NCBI GenBank assembly: GCA_023419055.1
Contig: JAEZYO010000682.1
Location: forward strand, 1 to 8,650
From: Pseudomonadota bacterium
GTDB lineage: Bacteria > Myxococcota > Polyangia > Polyangiales > Polyangiaceae
Direction of reading: 5' to 3'
Length of the DNA: 8,650 nucleotides
Part shown: positions 1 through 6,471 of the stretch, in pieces
Numbering within the stretch: position 1 is the first letter of the stretch
Layout of the letters: each line of letters starts with the position of its first letter
The notes under the pieces: model-generated
The model's database searches: none
The model's input: the letters and a program-made list of their open reading frames with translations, nothing else
Told to the model about the DNA's origin: nothing
Program-made: the position numbers and the translations under genes

Positions 1-693
1 ACCCTGCAGCTCGGGCGCGACGCCGCGGCCGCCTCCACCGCGCGAGGGCAACGAGACGCGGCGCTGTTGAAGCTCCAGGCGCTGCTCGGCCTCCCCGCGA
101 ACACGACGGCGAACGTCTCCGGCCCCCTCGTTCCCGAAGGCGCTCCCCCGCCGCTCGAAGCGATGCTGAAGGGCGTGGACCAGAGCGCGCCGGTGCGCGC
201 CGCGAAGGCGCGGCTCGAAGCGGCTGAAGCGCGCGTTGCTCGAGAGCGGGCCGCCGGCGCACCCACCTTGAGCCTGCTCGCTCAGTACGAGCGAGACGAC
301 GGCTCCAACATCGGCACGATCGGGATCGCGGTGCCGCTGCCGATCCTGAACTCGAACGCGCTCGGCAAGGCGACCTCCGCCGCCGAGGTGCGCGCCGCCC
401 AGGCGGACTACGACGCCGTCCGCGCCGCCACGCAGGGCGAGCTCCGCGAACTCCAGGCTCGCTACGACGCGACGCGCAAGGCCCGAGAAAGCCTCGAACC
501 GACCGCCTCCGCGGTGAAGGAAGCGGTCGCGCTCGCCACGCGCTCGTACGAGCTCGGTGAAGGGGACCTCGCGAGCGTTCTCCTGGTGCATCGCGAGGCG
601 CTCGAGGCGGAGCGCGCGCTGCTCGAGATCGAGCATCAGCACGCCGAAGCCAAGATCTTGCTGTTCCTCGCCGCGAGCCGGATCCCACGATGA
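1..693 (+). CDS. czcC: TolC/CzcC-family outer-membrane efflux channel (C-terminal part, 5' end outside window)
   Basis: The frame is open from base 1 to a TGA at 691-693, giving about 230 residues. The true start is upstream of the window, and the internal TTG at 67 is not a credible start. The protein is the outer-membrane channel of a tripartite heavy-metal efflux pump. It is rich in Ala, Arg and Glu heptad-like helices (ARLEAAEARVARERAAG and the segment from about 380 to 530), separated by a hydrophobic beta-type stretch (IGTIGIAVPLPILN, about 316-355). That alternation of long periplasmic helices and membrane strands is the TolC fold. The late segment with RSYELGEGDLASVLL, about 540-585, matches the conserved end of the CzcC/CusC repeat. 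The stop overlaps the start of the adaptor gene (ATGA at 690-693), so the two are translationally coupled. Family call is confident; the metal comes from the partner permease. Confidence 0.9.
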   Translation, partial: TLQLGRDAAAASTARGQRDAALLKLQALLGLPANTTANVSGPLVPEGAPPPLEAMLKGVDQSAPVRAAKARLEAAEARVARERAAGAPTLSLLAQYERDDGSNIGTIGIAVPLPILNSNALGKATSAAEVRAAQADYDAVRAATQGELRELQARYDATRKARESLEPTASAVKEAVALATRSYELGEGDLASVLLVHREALEAERALLEIEHQHAEAKILLFLAASRIPR

Positions 694-1910
694 CGACGAA
701 TCCACCGGGAGACCGGCGCCGGAGCGCGCTCCCCCTCGTGATGGGCGCGGTCGCCCTGATGGCGCTCAGCGTCGGGGGAACCCTCGCCGTGCAGCACGCC
801 GTGCACCGCCCCGACGCCGAGCACGGCCACGGCGAGCACCCAGAGCGCCACGACGAACACGCCGGCGAAGGCAAGATCCGCCTCACCCCCGAGATGCTCG
901 AGAACGCGAAGGTGACCACGCGCACCTCCGGGCCCGGCAAGGTCGTGATGGCGCTCTCCCTGCCGGGTGAAGTGGCGCTCAACGTGGACCGCGTGGCGCA
1001 CGTGACCCCGCGCGTGAGCGGCACGGTGCGCGAGGCGAAGAGCCAGCTCGGTGACGTCGTCAAGAAGGGCGACACCCTCGCGATCCTGGACAGCCGCGAT
1101 CTCGCCGAGATGCAACGTGAGGCCCTCGCCGCGAAAGAGCGGCTCGAGCTCGCCGAGATCAATTTCAAGCGCCAGGAGCAGCTCTGGCAGGAGAAGATCT
1201 CCGCCGAGAAAGACTACCTCGCGGCCAAGCAGGCGCTCGCCGAGGCCAAGATCGAGCACCGCGCTGCGAGCCAGAAGCTCGCTGCGGGAGCAGGCGCTCG
1301 CACGGCGGGAGGAGGGCTCGTGCTCACGGCGCCGCTCGACGGCACCATCATCGAGAAGCACGCCGTGGTGGGCGAGGTCCTGAACGACGACAAGCTCGCG
1401 TTCGTGGTGGCGGACCTCTCCACGCTCTGGGTCAACGTCACCGTCTACGCGAAGGACCTCACGCGCGTCCACGTCGGTCAGAAGGTCATCGTGCGCGCCG
1501 AGGGCATCGCAGAACCTGCCTACGGCGAGCTCAGCTACATCGACCGCGTGGTCGGAGAGCAGACCCGGTCGGCCACGGCGCGCGTCGTGCTCTCCGAGCC
1601 ACCGCCCAAGTGGCGCCCGGGGTTGTTCGCCACCGCCGAGATCGTGCTCGAGGAGGTCGAGGCGCCGATAGCGGTCCTGCAGGACGCGGTGCAGCGCGTC
1701 GACGGGAAGAGCGTCGTCTTCGTCAAGGAAGGCGAATTCTTCGTGACGCACGCGGTCACCACCGGTCGTCAGGGCTTCGCGACGGGCGCGAACCGAGAGG
1801 TCCTGGTCGAGGTGCTCGGCGGCCTGAACGCCGGCGAGATCTACGCCGCGGAAAACAGCTTCATCTTGAAGGCGGAGCTCGGCAAGGCCGCCGCCGGTCA
1901 CGAGCACTGA
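690..1910 (+). CDS. czcB: RND efflux periplasmic adaptor (membrane fusion protein), CzcB-like, His-rich N-terminus
   Basis: This 406-residue protein bridges the inner-membrane permease and the outer-membrane channel and may hand metal to the pump. Residues about 13-34 form a hydrophobic signal or anchor segment after two arginines. Residues 36-57 carry seven histidines with several acidic residues (HGHGEHPERHDEH), and the protein ends in GHEH, both plausible metal-binding stretches. The first lipoyl half lies at about 104-130 (VSGTVREAKSQLGDVVKKGD). A Lys/Glu/Ala-rich helical hairpin follows to about 200, then the second lipoyl half (LTAPLDGTIIEKHAVVGEVL), a beta-barrel to about 310, and a membrane-proximal domain. 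ATG at 690 overlaps the channel gene's TGA and no good Shine-Dalgarno is visible, so translation probably depends on coupling. One base separates its stop from the permease start. The long open frame on the opposite strand here is a GC-rich shadow. Confidence 0.93.
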   Translation: MTTNPPGDRRRSALPLVMGAVALMALSVGGTLAVQHAVHRPDAEHGHGEHPERHDEHAGEGKIRLTPEMLENAKVTTRTSGPGKVVMALSLPGEVALNVDRVAHVTPRVSGTVREAKSQLGDVVKKGDTLAILDSRDLAEMQREALAAKERLELAEINFKRQEQLWQEKISAEKDYLAAKQALAEAKIEHRAASQKLAAGAGARTAGGGLVLTAPLDGTIIEKHAVVGEVLNDDKLAFVVADLSTLWVNVTVYAKDLTRVHVGQKVIVRAEGIAEPAYGELSYIDRVVGEQTRSATARVVLSEPPPKWRPGLFATAEIVLEEVEAPIAVLQDAVQRVDGKSVVFVKEGEFFVTHAVTTGRQGFATGANREVLVEVLGGLNAGEIYAAENSFILKAELGKAAAGHEH

Positions 1911-1911
1911 G

Positions 1912-4900
1912 ATGCTGACGCTGCTCTCGAAGCTCCTCGCGTTCTCGGTCGCGCACCGCTGGTTCGTGCTGGTCGTCACGCTCGCGATCGGCGCGTTCGG
2001 CGTCTACAACTTCAACCGCCTCCCGATCGACGCCGTCCCGGACATCACGAACGTCCAGGTCCAGATCAACACGCCGGTCAAAGCCCTTTCGCCGGTCGAG
2101 GTCGAGCGGCAGGTGACCTTCCCCATCGAGTGGGCCATGGGCGGCATCCCCAAGCTCACTCAGGTCCGTTCGCTCTCGCGCTACGGGCTCTCGCAGGTGA
2201 CGGTCATTTTCGAGGACGGAACCGACATCTACTGGGCGAGGCAGCTCGTGAGCGAGCGGCTCGCCTCGGCGAAGGCGAGCTTGCCGCCAGGCCTGGCCGA
2301 GCCCGAGCTCGGCCCCGTCGCCACGGGCCTGGGCGAAATCTACCTGTGGACGCTCGAAGCGGACCCGAAAGCACGCCGCCCCGACGGCCAGCCCTATGGC
2401 CTCACCGACCTCCGCACCCTTCAGGATTGGGTGGTGCGGCCGCAGCTCCGCACCGTGCGGGGCGTGACGGAGGTGAACTCGATCGGCGGCTTCGAGCGCG
2501 TGTACCAGGTGGCGCCGGATCCAGCGCGCCTGGTCGCGTACGATCTCTCATTTCGCGACGTGCTCGAGGCGCTCGCAGAGAACAACGCCAACGCTGGCGC
2601 GGGCTACATCGAGCACAAGGGCGAGCAGTACCTGATCCGCTCGACCGGCCTCGTTCAAAGCGAGCAAGACATCCGCGAAATCGTGGTCGGCCACCGCGGA
2701 GAGACGCCGATCCGAGTGAGCGACATCGCCGAGGTCGGGCTCGGCGAGGAGCTCCGCACCGGAGCTGCCACCGAAGACGGCAAGGAGACGGTGATCGGCA
2801 CCGCGATCATGCTCGTCGACGAGAACAGCCGCAAAGTATCGCGCGCCGTCGACGCGCGCCTGAAGACCGTCAACAAGTCTTTGCCGCCCGGCGTGCAGGC
2901 GAAGACGGTCTACGATCGCACCTACCTCGTCGACGCGACGCTCCGCACCGTGAGAAATAGCCTCTTGGAAGGCGCCGCGCTCGTGATAGCGGTGCTGTTT
3001 CTCTTGCTCGGAAACTTTCGGGCCGCGCTGATAGCCGCGCTCGCCATCCCGTTCTCCATGTTGATCGCCGTCACCGGCATGGTGGAGACGGGGACGAGCG
3101 GGAACCTGATGAGCCTCGGCGCCATCGACTTCGGCCTGATCGTCGACGGGTCGGTGATCATCGTCGAAAACTGCGTGCGGCGCTTCGGCGAAGAGCAGCA
3201 CCGCCTGGGGCGCGTGCTCACGAGAGAAGAGCGCCTGCGCCTGTCCTTCGAGGCCTCGCAGGAGGTGCGGCGCGCGACCATCTTCGGCGAGCTCATCATC
3301 TGCATCGTGTACCTCCCGATCCTGACGCTGACCGGGATCGAGGGGAAGATGTTCCGGCCGATGGCGATCACGGTCGTGCTGGCGCTCGCTGCCGCCACCG
3401 TGCTCTCGATGACCTTCATCCCGGCGCTGGTCGCGATCCTGCTCCGCGGCGAGGTCTCGGAGCGGCCGAACGTCTTCATGTCCGCGGCGCGCCGCTTCTA
3501 CGAGCGAGCGCTGCGCTGGAACCTCGCGCATCGCCCGGCGGTGCTCGGCGCAGTCTCGGTGATCGTCGCCGCTTGCCTCGGCGCGGCCGTGACGCTCGGC
3601 AGCGAGTTTGCCCCCAAGCTCGGGGAAGGCGCGCTCGCGATTCAGCCGGCGCGCATTCCCTCCATCAGCCTGAGCACGAGCCTCGAGCTCCAGAAGCAGC
3701 TCGAAAGAACGCTACGGGAGCGCTTCCCGGACGAGGTGGAGCACGTGTTCGCGCGCACCGGCACCGCGGAGGTCGCGACGGACCCGATGGGCCCCAACGT
3801 GTCGGACACGTACCTGATGCTGAAGCCGCGCGACCAATGGAAAAAGGCCTCCACTCAGGAAGAGCTCGCCGAAAAGATGGAGGCGGTGCTCGAAGAGCTG
3901 CCCGGGCAGAACTACGAGTTCAGCCAGCCCATCGAGCTCCGCTTCAACGAGCTCATCTCGGGCGTGAGGAGCGAGGTGGCGGTCAAGGTCTTCGGTGACG
4001 ATCTCGACGTGATGCTGCGCGAGGCGCAGAAGATCGCGACCGTCCTCGCCGAGACGCCCGGCGTCGCCGACCTGAAGGTCGAGCAGGTGACCGGCCTACC
4101 CGTCCTCACCATCGACGTCGACCGGCGCGCCATCGCGCGCTACGGGCTGAACGTCAGGGACGTCCAGGCGGTCGTGGAGGCCGCGATAGGCGGCGTCAGC
4201 GCGGGTGAAGTCTTCGAAGGCGATCAGCGCTTCGATCTCGTCCTGCGCCTGCCGGACAACATCCGCCGCGACCTCGACGCGCTCGAGAACCTACCCGTGG
4301 CGATCCCCATTCTGAGTGACGTCCCGGCGAACGCCACTCACGGAGACTCCGACTTCCGGTCACGCGGAGCGCGCCAGGGCTTCGTGCCGCTCGGCGCCGT
4401 CGCGCGCATCGCGATCGAGGATGGGCCGAACCAGGTGAGCCGTGAGAACGGCAAGCGCCGCGTGGTCGTGCAGTGCAACGTCCGCGGTCGTGATCTCGGC
4501 GGCTTCGTCTCCGACGCAGAGGAGCGCATCGAGCAGGATATCAAGCTGCCTTCAGGCTACTGGATCGAGTGGGGCGGCCAGTTCGAGAACCTGATCGCCG
4601 CGCGACGCCGCCTTTCGCTGGTGGTGCCGGTCGCGCTGCTCTCGATCTTCGGCCTGCTCTATCTCTCCTTCGGCACGGTCAAGAACGCGCTCCTCATCTT
4701 CACAGGGGTACCGCTCGCGCTCACCGGGGGGATCCTCGCCCTGTTCGTGCGCGATCTCCCGATCTCGATTTCGGCGGCGATCGGCTTCATCGCGCTCTCG
4801 GGCGTCGCGGTGCTGAACGGGCTCGTGATGGTCACGTTCATCGAGAACCTACGCCACGGCGGAGAACGTCTGGAGGACGCGGTCCTGCACGGCTCCGTCG

Positions 4901-5112
4901 CGCGCCTCCGCCCGGTGCTCATGACCGCGCTCGTCGCGGCGCTCGGGTTCGTCCCCATGGCTCTCGCCACGGGTACCGGTTCGGAGGTGCAGCGCCCGCT
5001 CGCCACGGTCGTGATCGGTGGCATCCTCTCTTCCACCGCGCTCACGCTGCTGGTCTTGCCGGTTCTGTATCGGATCTTCCACCGCGACGAGATCGAAGGC
5101 GAACGCAACTGA
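1912..5112 (+). CDS. czcA: Heavy-metal RND permease, CzcA family (HME-RND), proton-driven cation efflux
   Basis: This 1066-residue inner-membrane pump is of normal length for CzcA/CusA proteins. The twelve-helix RND layout is visible: TM1 at about 17-34, a large periplasmic domain, TM2-TM6 at about 351-508, TM7 at 543-563, a second periplasmic domain, TM8-TM12 at about 901-1057. TM4 holds D406-F-G-L-I-V-D412-G-S-V-I-I-V-E419-N. The spacing of D406, D412 and E419 equals that of the D402, D408 and E415 residues known to matter for proton coupling in Cupriavidus CzcA. CusA-type Cu(I)/Ag(I) pumps lack the DFG aspartate, so divalent cations are the better guess. A Ser follows DG where CzcA often has Ala. 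TM10 has the GVAVLNGLVMV signature. A polar insertion occurs at about 801-822. ATG at 1912 is one base after the adaptor stop. No clear terminator follows. Confidence 0.95.
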   Translation: MLTLLSKLLAFSVAHRWFVLVVTLAIGAFGVYNFNRLPIDAVPDITNVQVQINTPVKALSPVEVERQVTFPIEWAMGGIPKLTQVRSLSRYGLSQVTVIFEDGTDIYWARQLVSERLASAKASLPPGLAEPELGPVATGLGEIYLWTLEADPKARRPDGQPYGLTDLRTLQDWVVRPQLRTVRGVTEVNSIGGFERVYQVAPDPARLVAYDLSFRDVLEALAENNANAGAGYIEHKGEQYLIRSTGLVQSEQDIREIVVGHRGETPIRVSDIAEVGLGEELRTGAATEDGKETVIGTAIMLVDENSRKVSRAVDARLKTVNKSLPPGVQAKTVYDRTYLVDATLRTVRNSLLEGAALVIAVLFLLLGNFRAALIAALAIPFSMLIAVTGMVETGTSGNLMSLGAIDFGLIVDGSVIIVENCVRRFGEEQHRLGRVLTREERLRLSFEASQEVRRATIFGELIICIVYLPILTLTGIEGKMFRPMAITVVLALAAATVLSMTFIPALVAILLRGEVSERPNVFMSAARRFYERALRWNLAHRPAVLGAVSVIVAACLGAAVTLGSEFAPKLGEGALAIQPARIPSISLSTSLELQKQLERTLRERFPDEVEHVFARTGTAEVATDPMGPNVSDTYLMLKPRDQWKKASTQEELAEKMEAVLEELPGQNYEFSQPIELRFNELISGVRSEVAVKVFGDDLDVMLREAQKIATVLAETPGVADLKVEQVTGLPVLTIDVDRRAIARYGLNVRDVQAVVEAAIGGVSAGEVFEGDQRFDLVLRLPDNIRRDLDALENLPVAIPILSDVPANATHGDSDFRSRGARQGFVPLGAVARIAIEDGPNQVSRENGKRRVVVQCNVRGRDLGGFVSDAEERIEQDIKLPSGYWIEWGGQFENLIAARRRLSLVVPVALLSIFGLLYLSFGTVKNALLIFTGVPLALTGGILALFVRDLPISISAAIGFIALSGVAVLNGLVMVTFIENLRHGGERLEDAVLHGSVARLRPVLMTALVAALGFVPMALATGTGSEVQRPLATVVIGGILSSTALTLLVLPVLYRIFHRDEIEGERN

Positions 5113-5147
5113 GGGTCCAAGGCGGAGCCTCCTTTCTCGGAGATCCG

Positions 5148-5390
5148 CTAGATCGAGGAGCGAAACACGTCGTCGGTGTTCGCCGCCGTTACCGCTCGGT
5201 GCACCCAGCTCTCGAGTTGCTCCAGATCGCGGCACGCGGAGATCCGAGCTAGCTGCTCTTCGCTCGGCTTCAGCCCCCGAGCCGCGAGCACCGCCAAGAG
5301 GGCCCTAGCCTCGCCCTCAGCGCGTCCGATGGCCTCACCCTCTGCACGAATCTTCGTGTGCCAGCGCTCGTAGATGTCTTGGGTATCCAT
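5148..5390 (-). CDS. 80-residue open frame, intact C-terminal tail of a decayed gene
   Basis: ATG at 5390-5388 follows a good Shine-Dalgarno (AAGGAG at 5402-5397, 6-nt spacer), and the frame ends at TAG 5150-5148. Residues about 13-32 are a Glu/Ala/Gly/Arg stretch (RAEGEAIGRAEGEARALL) resembling a short coiled coil. It is followed by RGLKPSEEQLARISACRDLEQLESW and a VTAANTDDVF end. I recognise this pattern as the tail of proteins often annotated as Rpn-type or DUF nuclease/transposase-like hypotheticals in myxobacteria, recalled and not searched. The same frame continues upstream through AKEFL to a TGA at 5408-5406, and beyond it lies more family-like sequence, so this is the end of a longer broken gene. 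It could still be translated on its own because of its ribosome site. No function is assigned. It converges with czcA, 35 bp away. Confidence 0.55.
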   Translation of the reverse strand: MDTQDIYERWHTKIRAEGEAIGRAEGEARALLAVLAARGLKPSEEQLARISACRDLEQLESWVHRAVTAANTDDVFRSSI

Positions 5391-5396
5391 CAGGAA

Positions 5397-5402
5397 CTCC
5401 TT
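5397..5402 (-). promoter_or_regulatory. Shine-Dalgarno site for the 80-codon tail frame
   Basis: AAGGAG on the minus strand ends 6 nt before the ATG at 5390. In the ancestral longer gene these bases encode Lys-Glu, so the match may be accidental. It is nevertheless strong enough to allow separate translation of the tail. Confidence 0.45.
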
Positions 5403-5820
5403 GGCTCAGCGTCGCTGGGTTCGTGTGGGTAGTTTTAGCCGATCGAGGTGCAAACGTACCATGAGGGGACACGATGGCGCCGACGGGGTCGTCGAGCCCC
5501 CCTCGCGTCAAGCTCGCCCTTCGCGAGACGCAGGGTTTTCTCGGCTCCGAGGATCCGGAGGAGGCGCGTCTCCTCCGAGCGCGGGAGCTCGCTCGTCACG
5601 ATGAGTCGCGTCCTGATCGCGCGTGCCCCCCCAGTAGACTCCGTCAGGCCAACCTTCATGCCGAAACTCGAGCTCGGTCAGGGCGAGCGTCGGGCGCCCT
5701 CCCGCAATGATCCAAAGCCACGGTTCCTCCTTCCGTGGCGGAATGCGGGCGGGATGGCGCAGGAAGAACCCGACCGTCCTAGAGCCTGGCCACCGCCGTT
5801 AGGTCGGTCACAGGGCTCGT

Positions 5821-5848
5821 GAGTTGCTACTTTTCTGCGAAGCAACTC
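5821..5848. repeat. 8-bp perfect inverted repeat, possible weak terminator of the receiver gene
   Basis: GAGTTGCT (5821-5828) and AGCAACTC (5841-5848) are perfect reverse complements around a 12-nt spacer. The structure lies 18 nt beyond the stop codon of the receiver-like gene on the minus strand. No run of T follows it on that strand, so it is not a classical intrinsic terminator. It could be a transcript-end hairpin or a binding site, since its inner GTTGC/GCAAC halves match those of the palindrome before the MarR gene, although at a different spacing. Confidence 0.4.
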
Positions 5849-5866
5849 CGCGCCTGACCGCCTATT

Positions 5867-6280
5867 CTACTCGACCGGAAAGAGCGTGTACGACATCGAG
5901 AGCCGGATCCGCTCGGCTACCCGCTCGAGCTCTTCGAGCGAGAAGGGCTTCTCGAGGATCGCAGCGACGTCGAGCTCGTGCAGCTCGGGCAGCGGCTCGG
6001 TCGACGCGACGTCGGCGGTCAGCACGGTGCGGAGCGGCGTCTCGTGTGACCGAAACCGGGTCTTGATTGCGGAGATGAGCGGCCCCCTCTGGACGCGGGC
6101 CACGTACTCACTCAGCACCAAGAGCAGGTGGTGGTTCGAAATTTGGTTGAACGTGAGGAGCGCGGGACCGACCCAGGACGCTTTCTCACAGACGCGAACC
6201 TCGAAGCCCGCGCGCTCCAGGGTGTTCTGCATGAGGTGACTCAGAGCGGGGTCGGTCTCGACGAGCAACGCGAGCGGCAT
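5867..6280 (-). CDS. Stand-alone receiver-like (CheY-fold) protein lacking the phospho-acceptor Asp
   Basis: I choose ATG at 6280 because AGGAG (6292-6288, minus strand) sits 7 nt upstream. A GTG at 6286 would leave only 1 nt of spacing. The product is 137 residues ending at TAG 5869-5867, the size of a single receiver domain with no output domain. The start ALLVETDPALSHLMQNTLERAGFEV fits the beta1-alpha1 segment of receivers, with an acidic pair (E8, D10). The end has the switch Thr in VLTAD (T88), the invariant Lys in EKPFSLEEL (K111) and a final alpha5 helix. The third strand reads LLLVLSEY, so position 57, where Asp is expected, is Ser. The protein may be a phosphorylation-independent pseudo-receiver or partner-binding module. 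No histidine kinase is in the window. It diverges from the MarR gene across 191 bp. Fold call fairly sure; role unknown. Confidence 0.75.
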   Translation of the reverse strand: MPLALLVETDPALSHLMQNTLERAGFEVRVCEKASWVGPALLTFNQISNHHLLLVLSEYVARVQRGPLISAIKTRFRSHETPLRTVLTADVASTEPLPELHELDVAAILEKPFSLEELERVAERIRLSMSYTLFPVE

Positions 6281-6287
6281 GCGCACG

Positions 6288-6292
6288 CTCCT
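6288..6292 (-). promoter_or_regulatory. Shine-Dalgarno site deciding the receiver-like gene's start
   Basis: AGGAG on the minus strand is 7 nt from ATG 6280 and only 1 nt from the in-frame GTG at 6286. It favours the ATG and shortens the longest open frame by two codons. Confidence 0.6.
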
Positions 6293-6433
6293 GCACGCCG
6301 CGTGCCGCCTCGCCCAGTCCGATTCGCGCGCTCGAATGAGGTCCGGTTCGACCGCCGTGTGCCAATTGGGAACGACGCGTAGCGCGAGGAGTCACCGGAG
6401 CAGCCCATGAAATTTGCGCCCGTGGCGCGAGTA

Positions 6434-6447
6434 GTTGCGTCCGCAAC
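6434..6447. promoter_or_regulatory. Palindrome GTTGCG-TC-CGCAAC, candidate MarR operator
   Basis: Six-base perfect arms flank a 2-bp centre, 24 bp before the MarR start codon and inside the divergent intergenic region shared with the receiver-like gene. MarR dimers bind short palindromes with this type of GTTGC/GCAAC half-site and commonly repress their own operon. The palindrome is seen directly; the operator role is inference. Confidence 0.6.
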
Positions 6448-6452
6448 CAATC

Positions 6453-6465
6453 TGAGCCAGGCTCA
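6453..6465. promoter_or_regulatory. Second palindrome TGAGCC-A-GGCTCA just before the MarR start
   Basis: Six-base perfect arms flank a single central A, ending 6 bp before the ATG at 6472 and covering the only weak ribosome-site candidate (AGG at 6459-6461). It could be a second protein-binding site. With a 1-nt centre, a hairpin would need to lose inner pairs. Its closeness to the first palindrome (5 bp apart) makes a two-site operator possible. Confidence 0.4.
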
Positions 6466-6471
6466 CGAACC

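Larger units (their letters stand above)
5148..5798 (-). pseudogene. Decayed gene of an Rpn-like/hypothetical family, with frameshifts and an in-frame stop
   Basis: Read on the minus strand, three frames in succession give continuous family-like protein. From 5798 to about 5633 one frame gives GFFLRHPARIPP, then EEPWLWIIAGGRPTLALTE and HEGWPDGVYWG. At the seven-base G run (plus-strand C run 5626-5632) the sense passes to another frame: ARAIRTRLIVTSELPRSEET, then RLLRILGAEKTLRLAKGELDA. Removing one G joins these two exactly. Between about 5505 and 5461 the sense shifts again (DDPVGAIVSP, then LMVRLHLDRLKLP), reaches RTQRR, meets TGA at 5408-5406, and resumes in the same frame as AKEFLMDTQD, the 80-codon tail. 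A TAA at 5801-5799 closes the first frame upstream and no N-terminal half is visible, so the gene is also truncated. The reading is direct from the bases; the family name is from memory and uncertain. Confidence 0.7.
6281..6471. other. Divergent intergenic region between receiver-like and MarR genes
   Basis: This 191-bp region must hold both promoters. It contains the two palindromes described separately, a direct repeat (GTCCGATTCG at 6317-6326 and GTCCGGTTCG at 6341-6350, 9 of 10 bases identical, 24 bp apart), the 8-bp palindrome CCAATTGG at 6362-6369 and GCGCC-CGT-GGCGC at 6416-6428. I see no convincing -35/-10 pair on either strand and no credible small gene. Confidence 0.5.

Noticed and set aside
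636..1979. 447-codon open frame on the minus strand opposite the adaptor gene
   Set aside because: It mirrors the adaptor's codon pattern. The product is a low-complexity Arg/Leu/Glu/His string with no recognisable domain, typical of antisense frames in GC-rich DNA.
2548..3531. 327-codon open frame on the minus strand inside czcA
   Set aside because: It overlaps highly conserved CzcA helices, and its product is rich in Arg, His and Asp with no domain pattern, so it is a shadow frame.
1912..5112. Permease as a CusA-type Cu(I)/Ag(I) pump, given the nearby copper genes
   Set aside because: TM4 has both D406 and D412 with the DFG motif of divalent-cation pumps, which CusA lacks, so CzcA-type is preferred despite the copper neighbours.
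5113..5147. Possible terminator after czcA (AAGGCGG...CCTCCTT)
   Set aside because: The near-palindrome has mismatches and leaves no usable loop, and no T run follows. I could not support a terminator.
6350..6370. TGGCAC on the minus strand as a sigma-54 -24 element before the receiver gene
   Set aside because: The matching GC of the -12 element is not at the required 10-bp spacing from the GG.
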